64,000 nt of DNA, from assembly GCF_024345795.1 (NCBI RefSeq), contig NZ_JAGQBU010000002.1, positions 62,001 through 126,000 on the forward strand, read 5' to 3'. Positions 10,024-21,464 of this stretch are shown in pieces (within the stretch, counting starts at the first letter, position 1; each line of letters opens with the position of its first letter). Made by a program: the position numbers and the translations under genes. Under the pieces are notes generated by a model that did no database searches, was not told the origin of the DNA, and was given only the letters and a program-made list of their open reading frames with translations. This DNA is from Synechococcus sp. J7-Johnson (GTDB lineage: Bacteria > Cyanobacteriota > Cyanobacteriia > PCC-6307 > Cyanobiaceae).

Positions 10024-11358
10024 TCAGGAGGGCAGCTCGACCGCCCCGGCCGGTGTGGTGATCCGCACCAGTGGCGCGAGGTTACAGGCTTGTCCCGGCT
10101 CCACCATCACCCGGTTGCCGGTCCTGAGCTCGGCCTGCCAGCTGTGGCCGCTGAGGTTGCGCAGCCCCAGCAGATCGCCATCACTGGGATGGGCTTCCAC
10201 CCGGGCCAGTGGTTGATTCAGCCGCAGGGGTAGCAGGCTGTCGAAATGGTGGGCATGCAGCTCGTTACCAGGCGCCGCCGTCACCTGGCCATGGGGTAGA
10301 AGCAGCCTGCCAGGGGGGGGCATGGGGCAGCCGCAGCTCCAGCACAAGGGGGCCGGATCGCTTGGGGCGGGGAACGTTTCCTGGCCGCAGCTGGCGCAGA
10401 TCTGACGCTGGTCGAGGGCCGCGGCCAGGGCCGCCATCCACTGGCCGGTCAGTGCCCGACGCTGGGGGTCCTGTAGACCTGTGCAGAAGGTCTGCTCGAA
10501 CAGCTGCTTGATCGGCTCGGGGTAAATCGGCCAGGTGATCAGGGCTGCGACGTGCTCGATCGGATCGGGTCGGTTGCTCGGATCAGCCGGATCGAAGATG
10601 AACAGCGGCTCTTCGCCGTAGAGCCGGCGCCGGGCGGGCTCATCAAGGCAGCGGATCGCCAGTTCGCGGCGGCCCCGCAGGGGGTCGTGGCGGGTGAGCA
10701 GGCGGAAGATCAGTACCGCCAGTGAGAAGAGATCGCTGTTGGCTCCCGGCCGGGCCCGGCCCATCAGGATCTCCGGGGCCATGAACCCGGGGGTGCCGAG
10801 CACGCTGCCCAGATCCCGCCCATCCACATCGACGTTGTCGTTGTCGCAGATCAGGATGCGGCCGCTGGAGGGTTCCAGGAACAGGTTGCCCAGGGAGATG
10901 TCCTTGTAACAGAGGCCCTTGAGGTGGAGGGCATGGAAGGCCTCAGCCAGGAAAAAGCTGGCCCGCAGGACCTGGAGCAGGCCGATGGCCAGGTGGCCGC
11001 CCACGTGTTCATGGGCCCCCACAAAACCCGTGGGTCGCAGCTCCATCAGGTAGCCGAAGCTCGGTTCGCCGCGGCGCAGCAACTGCACCGCGCCTTGGCT
11101 GGATTTCACCAGCGCCAGGGGCCAGAGGAAGGCGTCGCTGGGGGCCGTGGCGCGGATGCTCTCGCCCAGACGCCGCTCCAGGTGGGGATCGCGGGCAATG
11201 CACGCCGGCAAATACCACTTCAGGGCCAGCCGTTCGCCGGCCACCTCCACCTCGAATACCTGGCCCTGGGTGCCGCCACCGAGCCCGCGAAGAACCTGAA
11301 GGGGGCTGGAGATCCCCTCCAGATCAAGGCTGGCGCCTTCCGGCAGGATCCAGTTCAC
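10024..11358 (-). CDS. Ser/Thr protein kinase with C-terminal zinc ribbon
   Basis: A 444-residue kinase. Visible elements: glycine loop GLGGGTQGQVF at 25-35, Lys47 in LALKWY, catalytic Asp153 in CYKDISLGN (YKD instead of HRD), metal Asp172 in CDND (instead of DFG), and MAPE at 193-196. Residues 321-344 contain CASC and CWSCGC, a probable zinc ribbon, and a beta-rich tail follows. The essential Lys, Asp and Asn are kept, so it is probably active. The GTG start at 11358 lies 19 bp after the FHA stop; the frame continues upstream only by overlapping the FHA gene. Confidence 0.9.
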   Translation of the reverse strand: MNWILPEGASLDLEGISSPLQVLRGLGGGTQGQVFEVEVAGERLALKWYLPACIARDPHLERRLGESIRATAPSDAFLWPLALVKSSQGAVQLLRRGEPSFGYLMELRPTGFVGAHEHVGGHLAIGLLQVLRASFFLAEAFHALHLKGLCYKDISLGNLFLEPSSGRILICDNDNVDVDGRDLGSVLGTPGFMAPEILMGRARPGANSDLFSLAVLIFRLLTRHDPLRGRRELAIRCLDEPARRRLYGEEPLFIFDPADPSNRPDPIEHVAALITWPIYPEPIKQLFEQTFCTGLQDPQRRALTGQWMAALAAALDQRQICASCGQETFPAPSDPAPLCWSCGCPMPPPGRLLLPHGQVTAAPGNELHAHHFDSLLPLRLNQPLARVEAHPSDGDLLGLRNLSGHSWQAELRTGNRVMVEPGQACNLAPLVRITTPAGAVELPS

Positions 11359-11377
11359 GGAGGGCTGGTTTGGGGTC

Positions 11378-12055
11378 TCAGGCCTCCAGACTCTGGCCGA
11401 TGGCCTTGCGGATCCCATTGCGGTGGGAGATAGCCGTGAGCCGGTTGGCGAAGCTGCGACGCTGGGCGCGGCCATCACGCAGCACCACAGTGAGGGTGTG
11501 CTCCTTGCGGGAGCCCAGCAGGATCCAGCCGGCCAGGGCCGCAACCTCCAGGGGCCAGAACAGGAACGGGAACGGCAGCAGTAGCAGGCCCCCCAGGCAC
11601 ACCAGCAACCACCAGCTGAAGATGTGGGGATGGCGTGGCAGGCTCTGCACCGTGGCCGATCGGATCTGATCCAGGTCGATCTGCTGGCCACCGATGTCGA
11701 GGCTGCTCACGGCAGGCGCCACTGGCTGCAACGCAGCAGCAGCGGTCAGCTCGAAGATCAGCACCGGACCGCTGCGTCCCAGCCTGATCTCATCGCCATC
11801 GGCCAGGGGTCGGCATTGCTGAAGGCGTTCACCCTGCAGAAAGGTGCCATCGGTGCTTTGCCAGTCGCACACCACCCAGCGCTTATGGCTGCTGGAGTGG
11901 CGCACCACGGCGTGGTGGGGCGAGAGTCCGTCCTGCTCTGGCATGCACAGGCGATTGTTGCGCTCACGCCCGATCGTGAGCGGCCTGGCTGGATCGAGCC
12001 GGGCCACCTTGCCCGGCTGATCCCGCAACCGCAGCTGGGCTGGAGGCTGGGTCAT
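11378..12055 (-). CDS. FHA domain membrane protein
   Basis: A 225-residue protein with an N-terminal FHA domain (about 15-100): LTIGRE and SPHHAV supply the conserved Gly-Arg and Ser-x-x-His that bind phosphothreonine, and the usual terminal Asn-Gly is replaced by Gln-Gly (TFLQGE). Two adjacent hydrophobic segments (about 148-185) form a membrane hairpin, leaving FHA domain and tail in the cytoplasm. The ATG at 12055 overlaps the stop of a small membrane-protein gene as ATGA. It probably recruits proteins phosphorylated by the downstream kinase to the membrane. Confidence 0.86.
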   Translation of the reverse strand: MTQPPAQLRLRDQPGKVARLDPARPLTIGRERNNRLCMPEQDGLSPHHAVVRHSSSHKRWVVCDWQSTDGTFLQGERLQQCRPLADGDEIRLGRSGPVLIFELTAAAALQPVAPAVSSLDIGGQQIDLDQIRSATVQSLPRHPHIFSWWLLVCLGGLLLLPFPFLFWPLEVAALAGWILLGSRKEHTLTVVLRDGRAQRRSFANRLTAISHRNGIRKAIGQSLEA

Positions 12056-12327
12056 GGGTTTCCGCGGCGGCGGCGCCACCAAAGGCGCCTGTCGTCCTGG
12101 AGATCGCTCCACCAGCCCCCATCGCCGGCGCGGTGCGCAGTGACACGGCCGGGAAAGAGCAGGGCCTTGCTGGCCAGCAGCAGGGCAACCAGCACCAGAA
12201 CCAGCAGCACCCAGCCAGGGATGGCCCCCACCCAGGTGGCGGCGAAGCTGGCCCGGATCGCATAAAGCCCGATCGTGATGGCCAGCCAGAGCCTGAAGGG
12301 CTCCCAGGGATCGCGCTGGCGCAGCAC
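12052..12327 (-). CDS. Small two-helix membrane protein heading the signalling operon
   Basis: I do not recognise the family. The 91-residue protein has two hydrophobic segments (about 12-30 and 37-56) and a basic, Trp/Arg-rich C-terminal tail. The GTG at 12327 was chosen because longer versions would run into the divergent FHA-PBP gene. Its ATGA overlap with the FHA gene and its codon use argue that it is real. Only 57 bp separate it from the ATG of the divergent PBP gene, so the two transcripts must share a promoter region. Confidence 0.62.
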   Translation of the reverse strand: MLRQRDPWEPFRLWLAITIGLYAIRASFAATWVGAIPGWVLLVLVLVALLLASKALLFPGRVTAHRAGDGGWWSDLQDDRRLWWRRRRGNP

Positions 12328-12384
12328 GGGGCGAGGAGATCGCTGCGCGTAGCGTATCCCCGGGCACGCCAGTTCATTCCCCGC

Positions 12385-14718
12385 ATGGTCGAGCCGTCCT
12401 CTCCTGAGGGTGTCCGCGAGCCGGCCTCGGGCCCCGCTACCACCACCGATCAGGACTCTGGCTCCAGCGCCGGGCAGCCGCTGGCCGGTGCTCGTCGCGG
12501 GGCCTGGCGGCGTTTTCTGGCCGCCTGGAGCCGCGGAGGGTCTCACGGGCGCCCTGCCGCCATCCGCTCGGCCTGGAGCCAGCTGCAGGAGCGCCAGGCT
12601 GTGGCGGAGCTGTGGCTGGGGGAGCGGCGGGTCAGCCGCACCGTGCTGGCAGAGGGCCGCTATCGCATCGGTCGTGATCCAGCCTGCGAGCTGCCGATCG
12701 AGGCGGAGAGCCTCAGCCGCGTGCACGCCATCCTGGAGAAACCGCGCTCCGGGGATCGCGATTTCGCCCTCGACGACTTCAATTCCGCCAACGGCCTGTT
12801 CCACCGCGATCGCCGCATTCGCTCCATCCGTCTGCGCCACGGTGATCAGGTGCAGTTGGGATCACCGCTCAAGGGCTCGGCTCCGCGCCTGCGTTACCTG
12901 CACCCCCGCAGTCCGCTGGAGCAGGCGGTGCACCTGCTGGGGCTTGGCAGCCTGCTGGGGTCGGGGCTGCTGGTGGGGGGGCTGCTGCTGGTCTCCTCCA
13001 TCGGTGGCGGCTCGCGCATTCGCCTGATCTCAGGCCCCGTCAAGATCGTCTCAGCCTCGGGTCAGCAGATCGACGCCAAGGATGGCTCCGCCACCGCTCT
13101 GCCCTCCCTCCAGTCCTATCCCCTGCACCTGCGCCAGGCGCTGATGGCTTCGGAGGAGGCGCGCTTCGGTTGGAACAGCGGTGTCGATCTGTTCGGCACC
13201 CTGCGCTCGGTTCTGCTGGGCAGCGGCGGCGGCAGCGGCCTCACCCAGCAGGTGGCCCGCATCTATTACCCCGAGGTGGGCACCGACTACAGCCTCAGCC
13301 GCAAGCTGCGGGAGCTGTGGGTGGCCCTGCAACTGGAGGTGGGCTACAGCAAGAACCGGATTCTGAAGATGTACCTCGACCGGGCCCATCTTGGTCTCGG
13401 TACCGATGGCTTCGAGCAGGCGTCCAGGCTCTACTTCCGCAAGTCGGCCAGTGACCTGGACGTGGGCCAGGCGGCCTTCCTGGTGGGCCTGCTGCCCAGC
13501 CCTAATGGTTACAGCCCATGCAATGCCAAGGATCCCACTGCTGGCCGCGAGCGCCGCGACCTGGTGCTCAAGCTGATGCATGAGCAGGGCTATCTGCGTG
13601 ATCAGCAGCTGATCGATGCCCAGCGGCGCCCCCTGAACATCGATCCGTCGGCCTGCCGCGAATCCAGCTTCTCCAGCTATCCCTTCTTCAGCGACTACGT
13701 ACTCGGCGAACTGGAAGGTACCCGCTTCGGCCTCAACCTTTCGCAGAAAGCTTCAGGCGGCAACTACTACGTGGTGAGCACGATCGATCCGAAGTTGCAG
13801 CAGCTTGCCCAGCAGCAGTTGCAGCGCTTCCTTGAGGGGCCGGCCGCGCGGGTGGGGCTCACCCAGGGAGCCTTGATCTCTCTCAATTACCGCAGCGGCA
13901 AGATCCTGGCCTACGTGGGTGGCGGCGATTACTCCCGCTCCAGCTTCGACCGGGTGCAGGCCATGCGCAAGCCGGGCTCCACCTTCAAGCTCTTCCCCTA
14001 CCTGGCGGCGCTTGAGGCCGGCACCAGCCCCCAGCAGCCCATCTCCTGTGCCCCCCTGGCCTACGTGGCGGGCTGCCGCCAAGGGGCCGCCGGCGGCAGC
14101 GTCAGCGTGGCCAGGGGCTTCGCCGATTCCGAGAACGTGGTGGCGCTGCGTCTGGCGGAGACAGCCGGCCTGAAGCAGGTGCTGCGCAAGGCCCGCCAGC
14201 TGGGGATCAGCACCCCCCTCGACGCCGATCTCAACACCATGCTCGGCGGCCGTGAAACCCTCCTCTACGAGATGGCCCGGGCCTATGCCGTGGTGGCCAA
14301 TGGGGGCCGCAGCGTGCCGATGCACGGCGTCAGCAAGATCTACGACCTGGGCATCTGCCGTTCCATCTACAGCCTTGCCACCTGCCCGGAGCGGGGTGTG
14401 ACCACCCCCATCGGTGAGCAGCCGCGCCAGTTGCTGCGCGAGGAAGACGCCACGGTGATGGACGATCTGCTGGCGGGGGTGGTGCGCAGCGGCACGGGGC
14501 GGGCTGCTGCGCTGGTGGCCGATGGCCGCGGGAAGACCGGCACCACCGACAACGGCGTGGATGTGCTGTTCATCGGCTACTCCCCGGCGCTGGAGATCCT
14601 CACCGCCATCTGGATGGGCAACGACGACAACCGGCCGGCGCAGGCGGCCAGCGGTGCCCTGGTGGCCGAGCTCTGGGGGCGGTACATGGCCGCGATCGGG
14701 GCGGGGCGCCAGACCTGA
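12385..14718 (+). CDS. Class A penicillin-binding protein with N-terminal FHA domain
   Basis: A 777-residue peptidoglycan synthase fused to a phosphothreonine-binding module. FHA domain at about 75-165 (YRIGRD, SRVH, NSANG all conserved), a transmembrane helix at about 182-204, GT51 glycosyltransferase domain from about 240 (presumed catalytic Glu257; GLTQQVAR), then the transpeptidase domain with Ser532 in STFK, SEN at 582-584 and KTG at 717-719. All catalytic motifs are intact. The FHA domain lies on the cytoplasmic side. It is divergent from the kinase/phosphatase operon, which suggests that phosphorylated partners recruit or regulate it. Confidence 0.93.
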   Translation: MVEPSSPEGVREPASGPATTTDQDSGSSAGQPLAGARRGAWRRFLAAWSRGGSHGRPAAIRSAWSQLQERQAVAELWLGERRVSRTVLAEGRYRIGRDPACELPIEAESLSRVHAILEKPRSGDRDFALDDFNSANGLFHRDRRIRSIRLRHGDQVQLGSPLKGSAPRLRYLHPRSPLEQAVHLLGLGSLLGSGLLVGGLLLVSSIGGGSRIRLISGPVKIVSASGQQIDAKDGSATALPSLQSYPLHLRQALMASEEARFGWNSGVDLFGTLRSVLLGSGGGSGLTQQVARIYYPEVGTDYSLSRKLRELWVALQLEVGYSKNRILKMYLDRAHLGLGTDGFEQASRLYFRKSASDLDVGQAAFLVGLLPSPNGYSPCNAKDPTAGRERRDLVLKLMHEQGYLRDQQLIDAQRRPLNIDPSACRESSFSSYPFFSDYVLGELEGTRFGLNLSQKASGGNYYVVSTIDPKLQQLAQQQLQRFLEGPAARVGLTQGALISLNYRSGKILAYVGGGDYSRSSFDRVQAMRKPGSTFKLFPYLAALEAGTSPQQPISCAPLAYVAGCRQGAAGGSVSVARGFADSENVVALRLAETAGLKQVLRKARQLGISTPLDADLNTMLGGRETLLYEMARAYAVVANGGRSVPMHGVSKIYDLGICRSIYSLATCPERGVTTPIGEQPRQLLREEDATVMDDLLAGVVRSGTGRAAALVADGRGKTGTTDNGVDVLFIGYSPALEILTAIWMGNDDNRPAQAASGALVAELWGRYMAAIGAGRQT

Positions 14719-14752
14719 GACCAGCCCCTGAGGCCGTTCCACAACAGCCCGC

Positions 14753-15895
14753 TCAGCCGCCGGCTCCCCTCGACTTCAGAGCAAGCTGTAACAGTGTGTC
14801 CAACCGGTTGACCACCGCCCAGGCCACCCCCAGCACCAGTCCCCACCACCACTGGCTGCTGAGCAAGCGATCAAGGGGACGACTGTCGTCGTCCTCGCTC
14901 TGGCGGGGCAGCTGCCAGCCCAGCTGCAGGGCGCCGTACACCAGCAGCAGCACCCAGGTTGGAATGTCGATCGGGCCCAGGCTGAAGTTCAGAGCACGCC
15001 AGTTGAGCAGGCTGGAGGCGGCAGCCAGGCCGATCAGGGCGCTCACCGCCCCGGCGGCTCCATCCCAGCGGCGCTCACTGGTGCGCCGCTCCGCCACCAG
15101 CAGCGCCAGGGTCATTGTCGCCAGGCTGGTGAGCACGTAACGCAGCACCACATCGGGCAGAGGTAGCGGTGAAGGAGACCGCAGGATCATCAGCAGCAGC
15201 GCCACATTCACCACCGCTTCGGGATGGCTGTGATGGATCCAGGGGGCGGTCATCCAGCGCCAGGCCTGGCGGGGCTCGGTGGCATCGGCCTGCTCAAGGG
15301 GCCACTCTCGCCGCGCCCGCTTCAGGGGGCCAAGGCTGAGGATCTGCAGCAGCGCCAGGCTGAGCGCCAGCATCAGCCAGCCCTGCCAGTTCCAGGACTT
15401 GAACAGCCAGCGGTCGAGTTCGCCGCTGAGCCAGCGCAGCACCAGGGCAGCACCTGCCGCCAGGGCCAGGCCCGGGCCCATGGCCTGCAGCGAGTGTCCT
15501 AGCCACCGCTTTTGCCCTTGAGACCGCTTGACAGCAGGTGTGTCTGGTGTTGTTGCCGGTGGGATGGTCTCAGGGCCTTGGGGCCGGGAGACCGCCACCC
15601 CCGTGGCTGCCTCCAGCAGATCAAGCAATTCCTCCAGCACAGCCGGGGCATATGTGCTCCCCAACTGCTGGGCCAGGAGCTGCACGGAGGTGCTGCGGCC
15701 TGCCCCACTTTCCTGGAGTGCCCTCAGCAGCAAGGGCTGGTCAGCCAGGTCGCGCACGGGCCCCTTGAGACGCTCCTCGGCCCCGAGCAGATCCACCAGC
15801 CTGTTGGCGATGGCCCTGCCATTGCTCAGCCCCGGGCTACGGGCCTCGTGCCAGGCCCGCAGCTGCAGGCCGAGCTCCCGTCCCTTGCCCCTCAC
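14753..15895 (-). CDS. Rhomboid-like membrane protein lacking the catalytic residues
   Basis: A 380-residue protein: an N-terminal soluble region (1-130) and six or more hydrophobic segments. By eye, TAPWIHHSHPEAVVN (216-230) aligns with the rhomboid HxxxxHxxxN motif but with Glu226 in place of the second His. DGAAGA (278-283) aligns with the active-site GxSG but has Ala281 in place of the serine, and the helix-6 His is also absent. If the alignment is right this is a pseudoprotease; otherwise it is simply an unknown membrane protein. The GTG start overlaps the transaldolase stop as GTGA. Confidence 0.6.
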   Translation of the reverse strand: MRGKGRELGLQLRAWHEARSPGLSNGRAIANRLVDLLGAEERLKGPVRDLADQPLLLRALQESGAGRSTSVQLLAQQLGSTYAPAVLEELLDLLEAATGVAVSRPQGPETIPPATTPDTPAVKRSQGQKRWLGHSLQAMGPGLALAAGAALVLRWLSGELDRWLFKSWNWQGWLMLALSLALLQILSLGPLKRARREWPLEQADATEPRQAWRWMTAPWIHHSHPEAVVNVALLLMILRSPSPLPLPDVVLRYVLTSLATMTLALLVAERRTSERRWDGAAGAVSALIGLAAASSLLNWRALNFSLGPIDIPTWVLLLVYGALQLGWQLPRQSEDDDSRPLDRLLSSQWWWGLVLGVAWAVVNRLDTLLQLALKSRGAGG

Positions 15896-16560
15896 CGCTC
15901 CACCAGGGTGGCGTCATCTTCAAATCTTGCCGCTGCGGCTTCGCTGGCCTCGCAGCTGAACAGCGCCGCCGCCAGCTTCGGGGAGAGGGTGAAGGTGGTC
16001 ATCCCGGCCGCCGCCAGACGGCTGAGGTCGGCGGTGGTTCGCAGGCTGGCCACCAGCAGCCGCAGGCTCGAGCCACTGCGATCAACACACTGCTGCATCG
16101 TGATCAGTTCCTGGTGACTGTCCCGGCCCAGATCCTGGATGCGGCCCAGATAGGGAGCTATGTAGCGAGCGCCGAGAGCTGCGGCAACAAGCACTTGGGG
16201 TGCCTCGTAGCAGGCGGTGAAGGTGAGCGGAATCCCCTGGGCGATCACCTTCACCGCCGCCGCGGTGCCGGCCCTGGTGAGCGGAACCTTGATGGTGATC
16301 CGCCCTGGGGCCAGTTCAGCCAGGGCCAGGGCACAGTCCAACAGTGCCTGAGGCTCACGTCCCCAGGCCTGCAGGTGCAGCTCCTGGCAGCCGAGCTCGA
16401 GGGCACGTTGGCTGAGCGAGCGCAATGCAGCGATGTGGCACATCTGGCCGGCCTGCCGCAGAAGCGTGGGATTGGTGGTGATGCCATGGAAAAATCCGAA
16501 TGGCATCCACTCATCCCAGGCGAGGGGATCAGCCGAGTCGAGGAAAAACCGCAGGCTCAT
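15892..16560 (-). CDS. Short transaldolase / fructose-6-phosphate aldolase family protein
   Basis: A 222-residue (beta/alpha)8 aldolase of the small TalC/Fsa-like type. The family motif GITTNPTLL lies at about 26-34, and the Schiff-base lysine is in TIKVPLT near residue 90. It could act as a transaldolase or as an aldolase on sugar phosphates; sequence alone does not decide. The ATG is 16 bp from the atpC stop, so it is probably cotranscribed with atpB-atpC, and its own stop overlaps the rhomboid-like gene. Confidence 0.82.
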   Translation of the reverse strand: MSLRFFLDSADPLAWDEWMPFGFFHGITTNPTLLRQAGQMCHIAALRSLSQRALELGCQELHLQAWGREPQALLDCALALAELAPGRITIKVPLTRAGTAAAVKVIAQGIPLTFTACYEAPQVLVAAALGARYIAPYLGRIQDLGRDSHQELITMQQCVDRSGSSLRLLVASLRTTADLSRLAAAGMTTFTLSPKLAAALFSCEASEAAAARFEDDATLVER

Positions 16561-16576
16561 GGTGAGCCCCGAGTCC

Positions 16577-16984
16577 TCAGTTGGCGCGGGTTGCTTGGAG
16601 CCTTGCCCGAGACCGCGCCAGCTTCTGCTGGGCCTTCACCTTTTCGGTGCTGGGAGGCTGACCTTCAAAGCCAGCTGCCAGCTGCTCGGCCATCTCCACC
16701 TCTTGCTCAGCCTTGCTGGGATCAATGCGCGAGCCGAGCTCGGCTCCGTTGACCAGAACGGTGACCTCATTGGCCTCCACTTCAGCAAACCCACCCATGA
16801 GGGCGATGCTGGTCCAGTCCTTGCCGGTTCTCAGCCGCATCACGCCCACATCAAGGGCCGTGAGCATGGAGACGTGACCGGTGAGGATGCCGACCTGGCC
16901 AGAGATACTGGGCAGGATCACCTCATCGGCAATGCCGTCGAAGACACTTTGGTCGGGAGCCAGAACACGCAGATTGAGAGTCAT
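16577..16984 (-). CDS. atpC: ATP synthase F1 epsilon subunit
   Basis: A 135-residue subunit of the F1 central stalk. The N-terminal beta sandwich (LNLRVLAPDQSVFDG, LPSISGQVGILTGH) and the C-terminal helical pair (about 90-135) are both complete. It follows atpB by 38 bp, the usual cyanobacterial atpBE pair, separate from the main atp operon. Confidence 0.96.
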   Translation of the reverse strand: MTLNLRVLAPDQSVFDGIADEVILPSISGQVGILTGHVSMLTALDVGVMRLRTGKDWTSIALMGGFAEVEANEVTVLVNGAELGSRIDPSKAEQEVEMAEQLAAGFEGQPPSTEKVKAQQKLARSRARLQATRAN

Positions 16985-17022
16985 GGAGGTGAGTGCTCAG
17001 GAAGCGGATGGGATGTTGAAAA

Positions 17023-18678
<1,656 letters not shown>

Positions 18679-18683
18679 CTAGG

Positions 18684-18710
18684 TTGGCAATCGACGGGCA
18701 CGAGTGCCAA
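18684..18710 (+). promoter_or_regulatory. CIRCE operator upstream of groESL
   Basis: Inverted repeat TTGGCAATC - 9 bp - GAGTGCCAA. The consensus CIRCE is TTAGCACTC-N9-GAGTGCTAA, so the right arm matches at 8 of 9 and the left at 7 of 9 positions, with exactly the canonical spacer. It lies 53 bp before the groES start. CIRCE is the binding site of the repressor HrcA, so groESL should be HrcA controlled; hrcA itself is not in this window. Confidence 0.85.
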
Positions 18711-18763
18711 CTCCCCGTTGTCGTGGCGCCCCAGGCGTCACTCTGTCGCAATTGCATGGATTC

Positions 18764-19075
18764 ATGGCTGCTGTTTCTCTGAGCGTTTCCACGGTTAAAC
18801 CCCTTGGAGACCGTGTGTTCATCAAGGTGTCCGATTCGGACCAGACAACCGCTGGTGGCATCCTCCTGCCCGATACCGCCCAGGAAAAGCCCCAGGTGGG
18901 TGAGGTGGTGCAGGTCGGTCCCGGCAAGCGCAGCGACGACGGATCCCGCCAGGCTCCGGAAGTGAGCGTGGGCGACAAGGTCCTTTACAGCAAGTACGCC
19001 GGCACTGATATCAAGCTCGGCGGTAATGAGTTCGTTCTCCTTTCGGAGAAGGACATCCTCGCCATCGTCAACTAG
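18764..19075 (+). CDS. groES: Co-chaperonin GroES
   Basis: A 103-residue cochaperonin ([12 protein letters not shown], the mobile-loop region [28 protein letters not shown]). It caps the GroEL ring. The ATG at 18764 ([10 protein letters not shown]) gives the family length. The gene is 94 bp upstream of groEL in the same direction, behind a CIRCE operator. Confidence 0.97.
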   Translation: MAAVSLSVSTVKPLGDRVFIKVSDSDQTTAGGILLPDTAQEKPQVGEVVQVGPGKRSDDGSRQAPEVSVGDKVLYSKYAGTDIKLGGNEFVLLSEKDILAIVN

Positions 19076-19163
19076 TCATCTTTTTTGACTGGGAAAGTCA
19101 GGCCCTCGTTACTACGGAAGCCGTTCCCACGGCTCCATCCTCTACCTCTTTAAAAGAGATTAA

Positions 19164-20804
<1,641 letters not shown>

Positions 20805-20854
20805 TCCTCTCCGGCGGAGCGTTCACACGCTCCGCCATCGGGATCGATTCTGCA

Positions 20855-20884
20855 GGAGGGTGGCAAGACCACCCTCCTTTTTTA
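20855..20884 (+). terminator. Rho-independent terminator after groEL
   Basis: A 9-bp stem GGAGGGTGG / CCACCCTCC (20855-20863 and 20869-20877) with a short loop is followed by TTTTTTA. It lies about 50 bp past the groEL stop. Confidence 0.9.
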
Positions 20885-20918
20885 TTGTGATCATCTGCCC
20901 GGCCGAGGCGGGCATGCT

Positions 20919-21407
20919 TCAGCCGACCTTGAAGTCCAGGGCCACGCCGTTGTTGCAGTAGCGCTTACCAGTGGGCCGCGGACCGTCATTGAAGACGTGG
21001 CCCTGGTGGCCGCCGCAGCGGCTACAGTGGTATTCGGTACGGGGTACCAGCAGTTTGAAGTCGGTCTTGGTGGCGATGGCCGCGGGCAGAGGCTGCCAGA
21101 AACTTGGCCAGCCGGTGCCGCTCTCGAATTTCGCCGAGGAGCTGAACAGGGGCAGGCGGCAGCCGGCGCAGAGAAACGTTCCCTTTCGCTTCTCATTGTT
21201 TAGGGAGCTGCTGAAGGGACGTTCAGTCCCTTCGCGCCGCAGCACGTTGTAGGCGGCAGGGCTCAGGCGCTTGCGCCACTCACTGTCGCTGAGCTGCCAC
21301 CTGGGATCGGCGGCCTCCGAGGCTGCCTCGGCTTTGTCACCCCCCCAGAGCGTGCTGAACAGGACAGCAAAGGAAGCGAGCATTCCTCGGCGTTTGATCG
21401 GATCCAC
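20919..21407 (-). CDS. msrB: Exported peptide-methionine (R)-S-oxide reductase
   Basis: Reduces methionine-R-sulfoxide in proteins. The 162-residue protein starts with a signal-like sequence (KRRGMLASFAVLFSTLWGG, with a twin Arg that could be Tat-like). The catalytic domain has zinc ligands Cys80, Cys83, Cys128 and Cys131 and catalytic Cys151 in RYCNNG. It should therefore act outside the cytoplasm, in the periplasm or thylakoid lumen. It is the last gene after gpmI and secG on the minus strand, 57 bp after secG. Confidence 0.93.
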   Translation of the reverse strand: MDPIKRRGMLASFAVLFSTLWGGDKAEAASEAADPRWQLSDSEWRKRLSPAAYNVLRREGTERPFSSSLNNEKRKGTFLCAGCRLPLFSSSAKFESGTGWPSFWQPLPAAIATKTDFKLLVPRTEYHCSRCGGHQGHVFNDGPRPTGKRYCNNGVALDFKVG

Positions 21408-21464
21408 AGGAGGACATTGAGGCGGAGGGAACGGGAGCTGGAAGCCTGGTCTGAAGAGGCAACC

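Noticed and set aside
15538-15768. Short plus-strand frame inside the rhomboid-like gene
   Set aside because: Pro/Arg/Gly-rich shadow with no ribosome-binding site.
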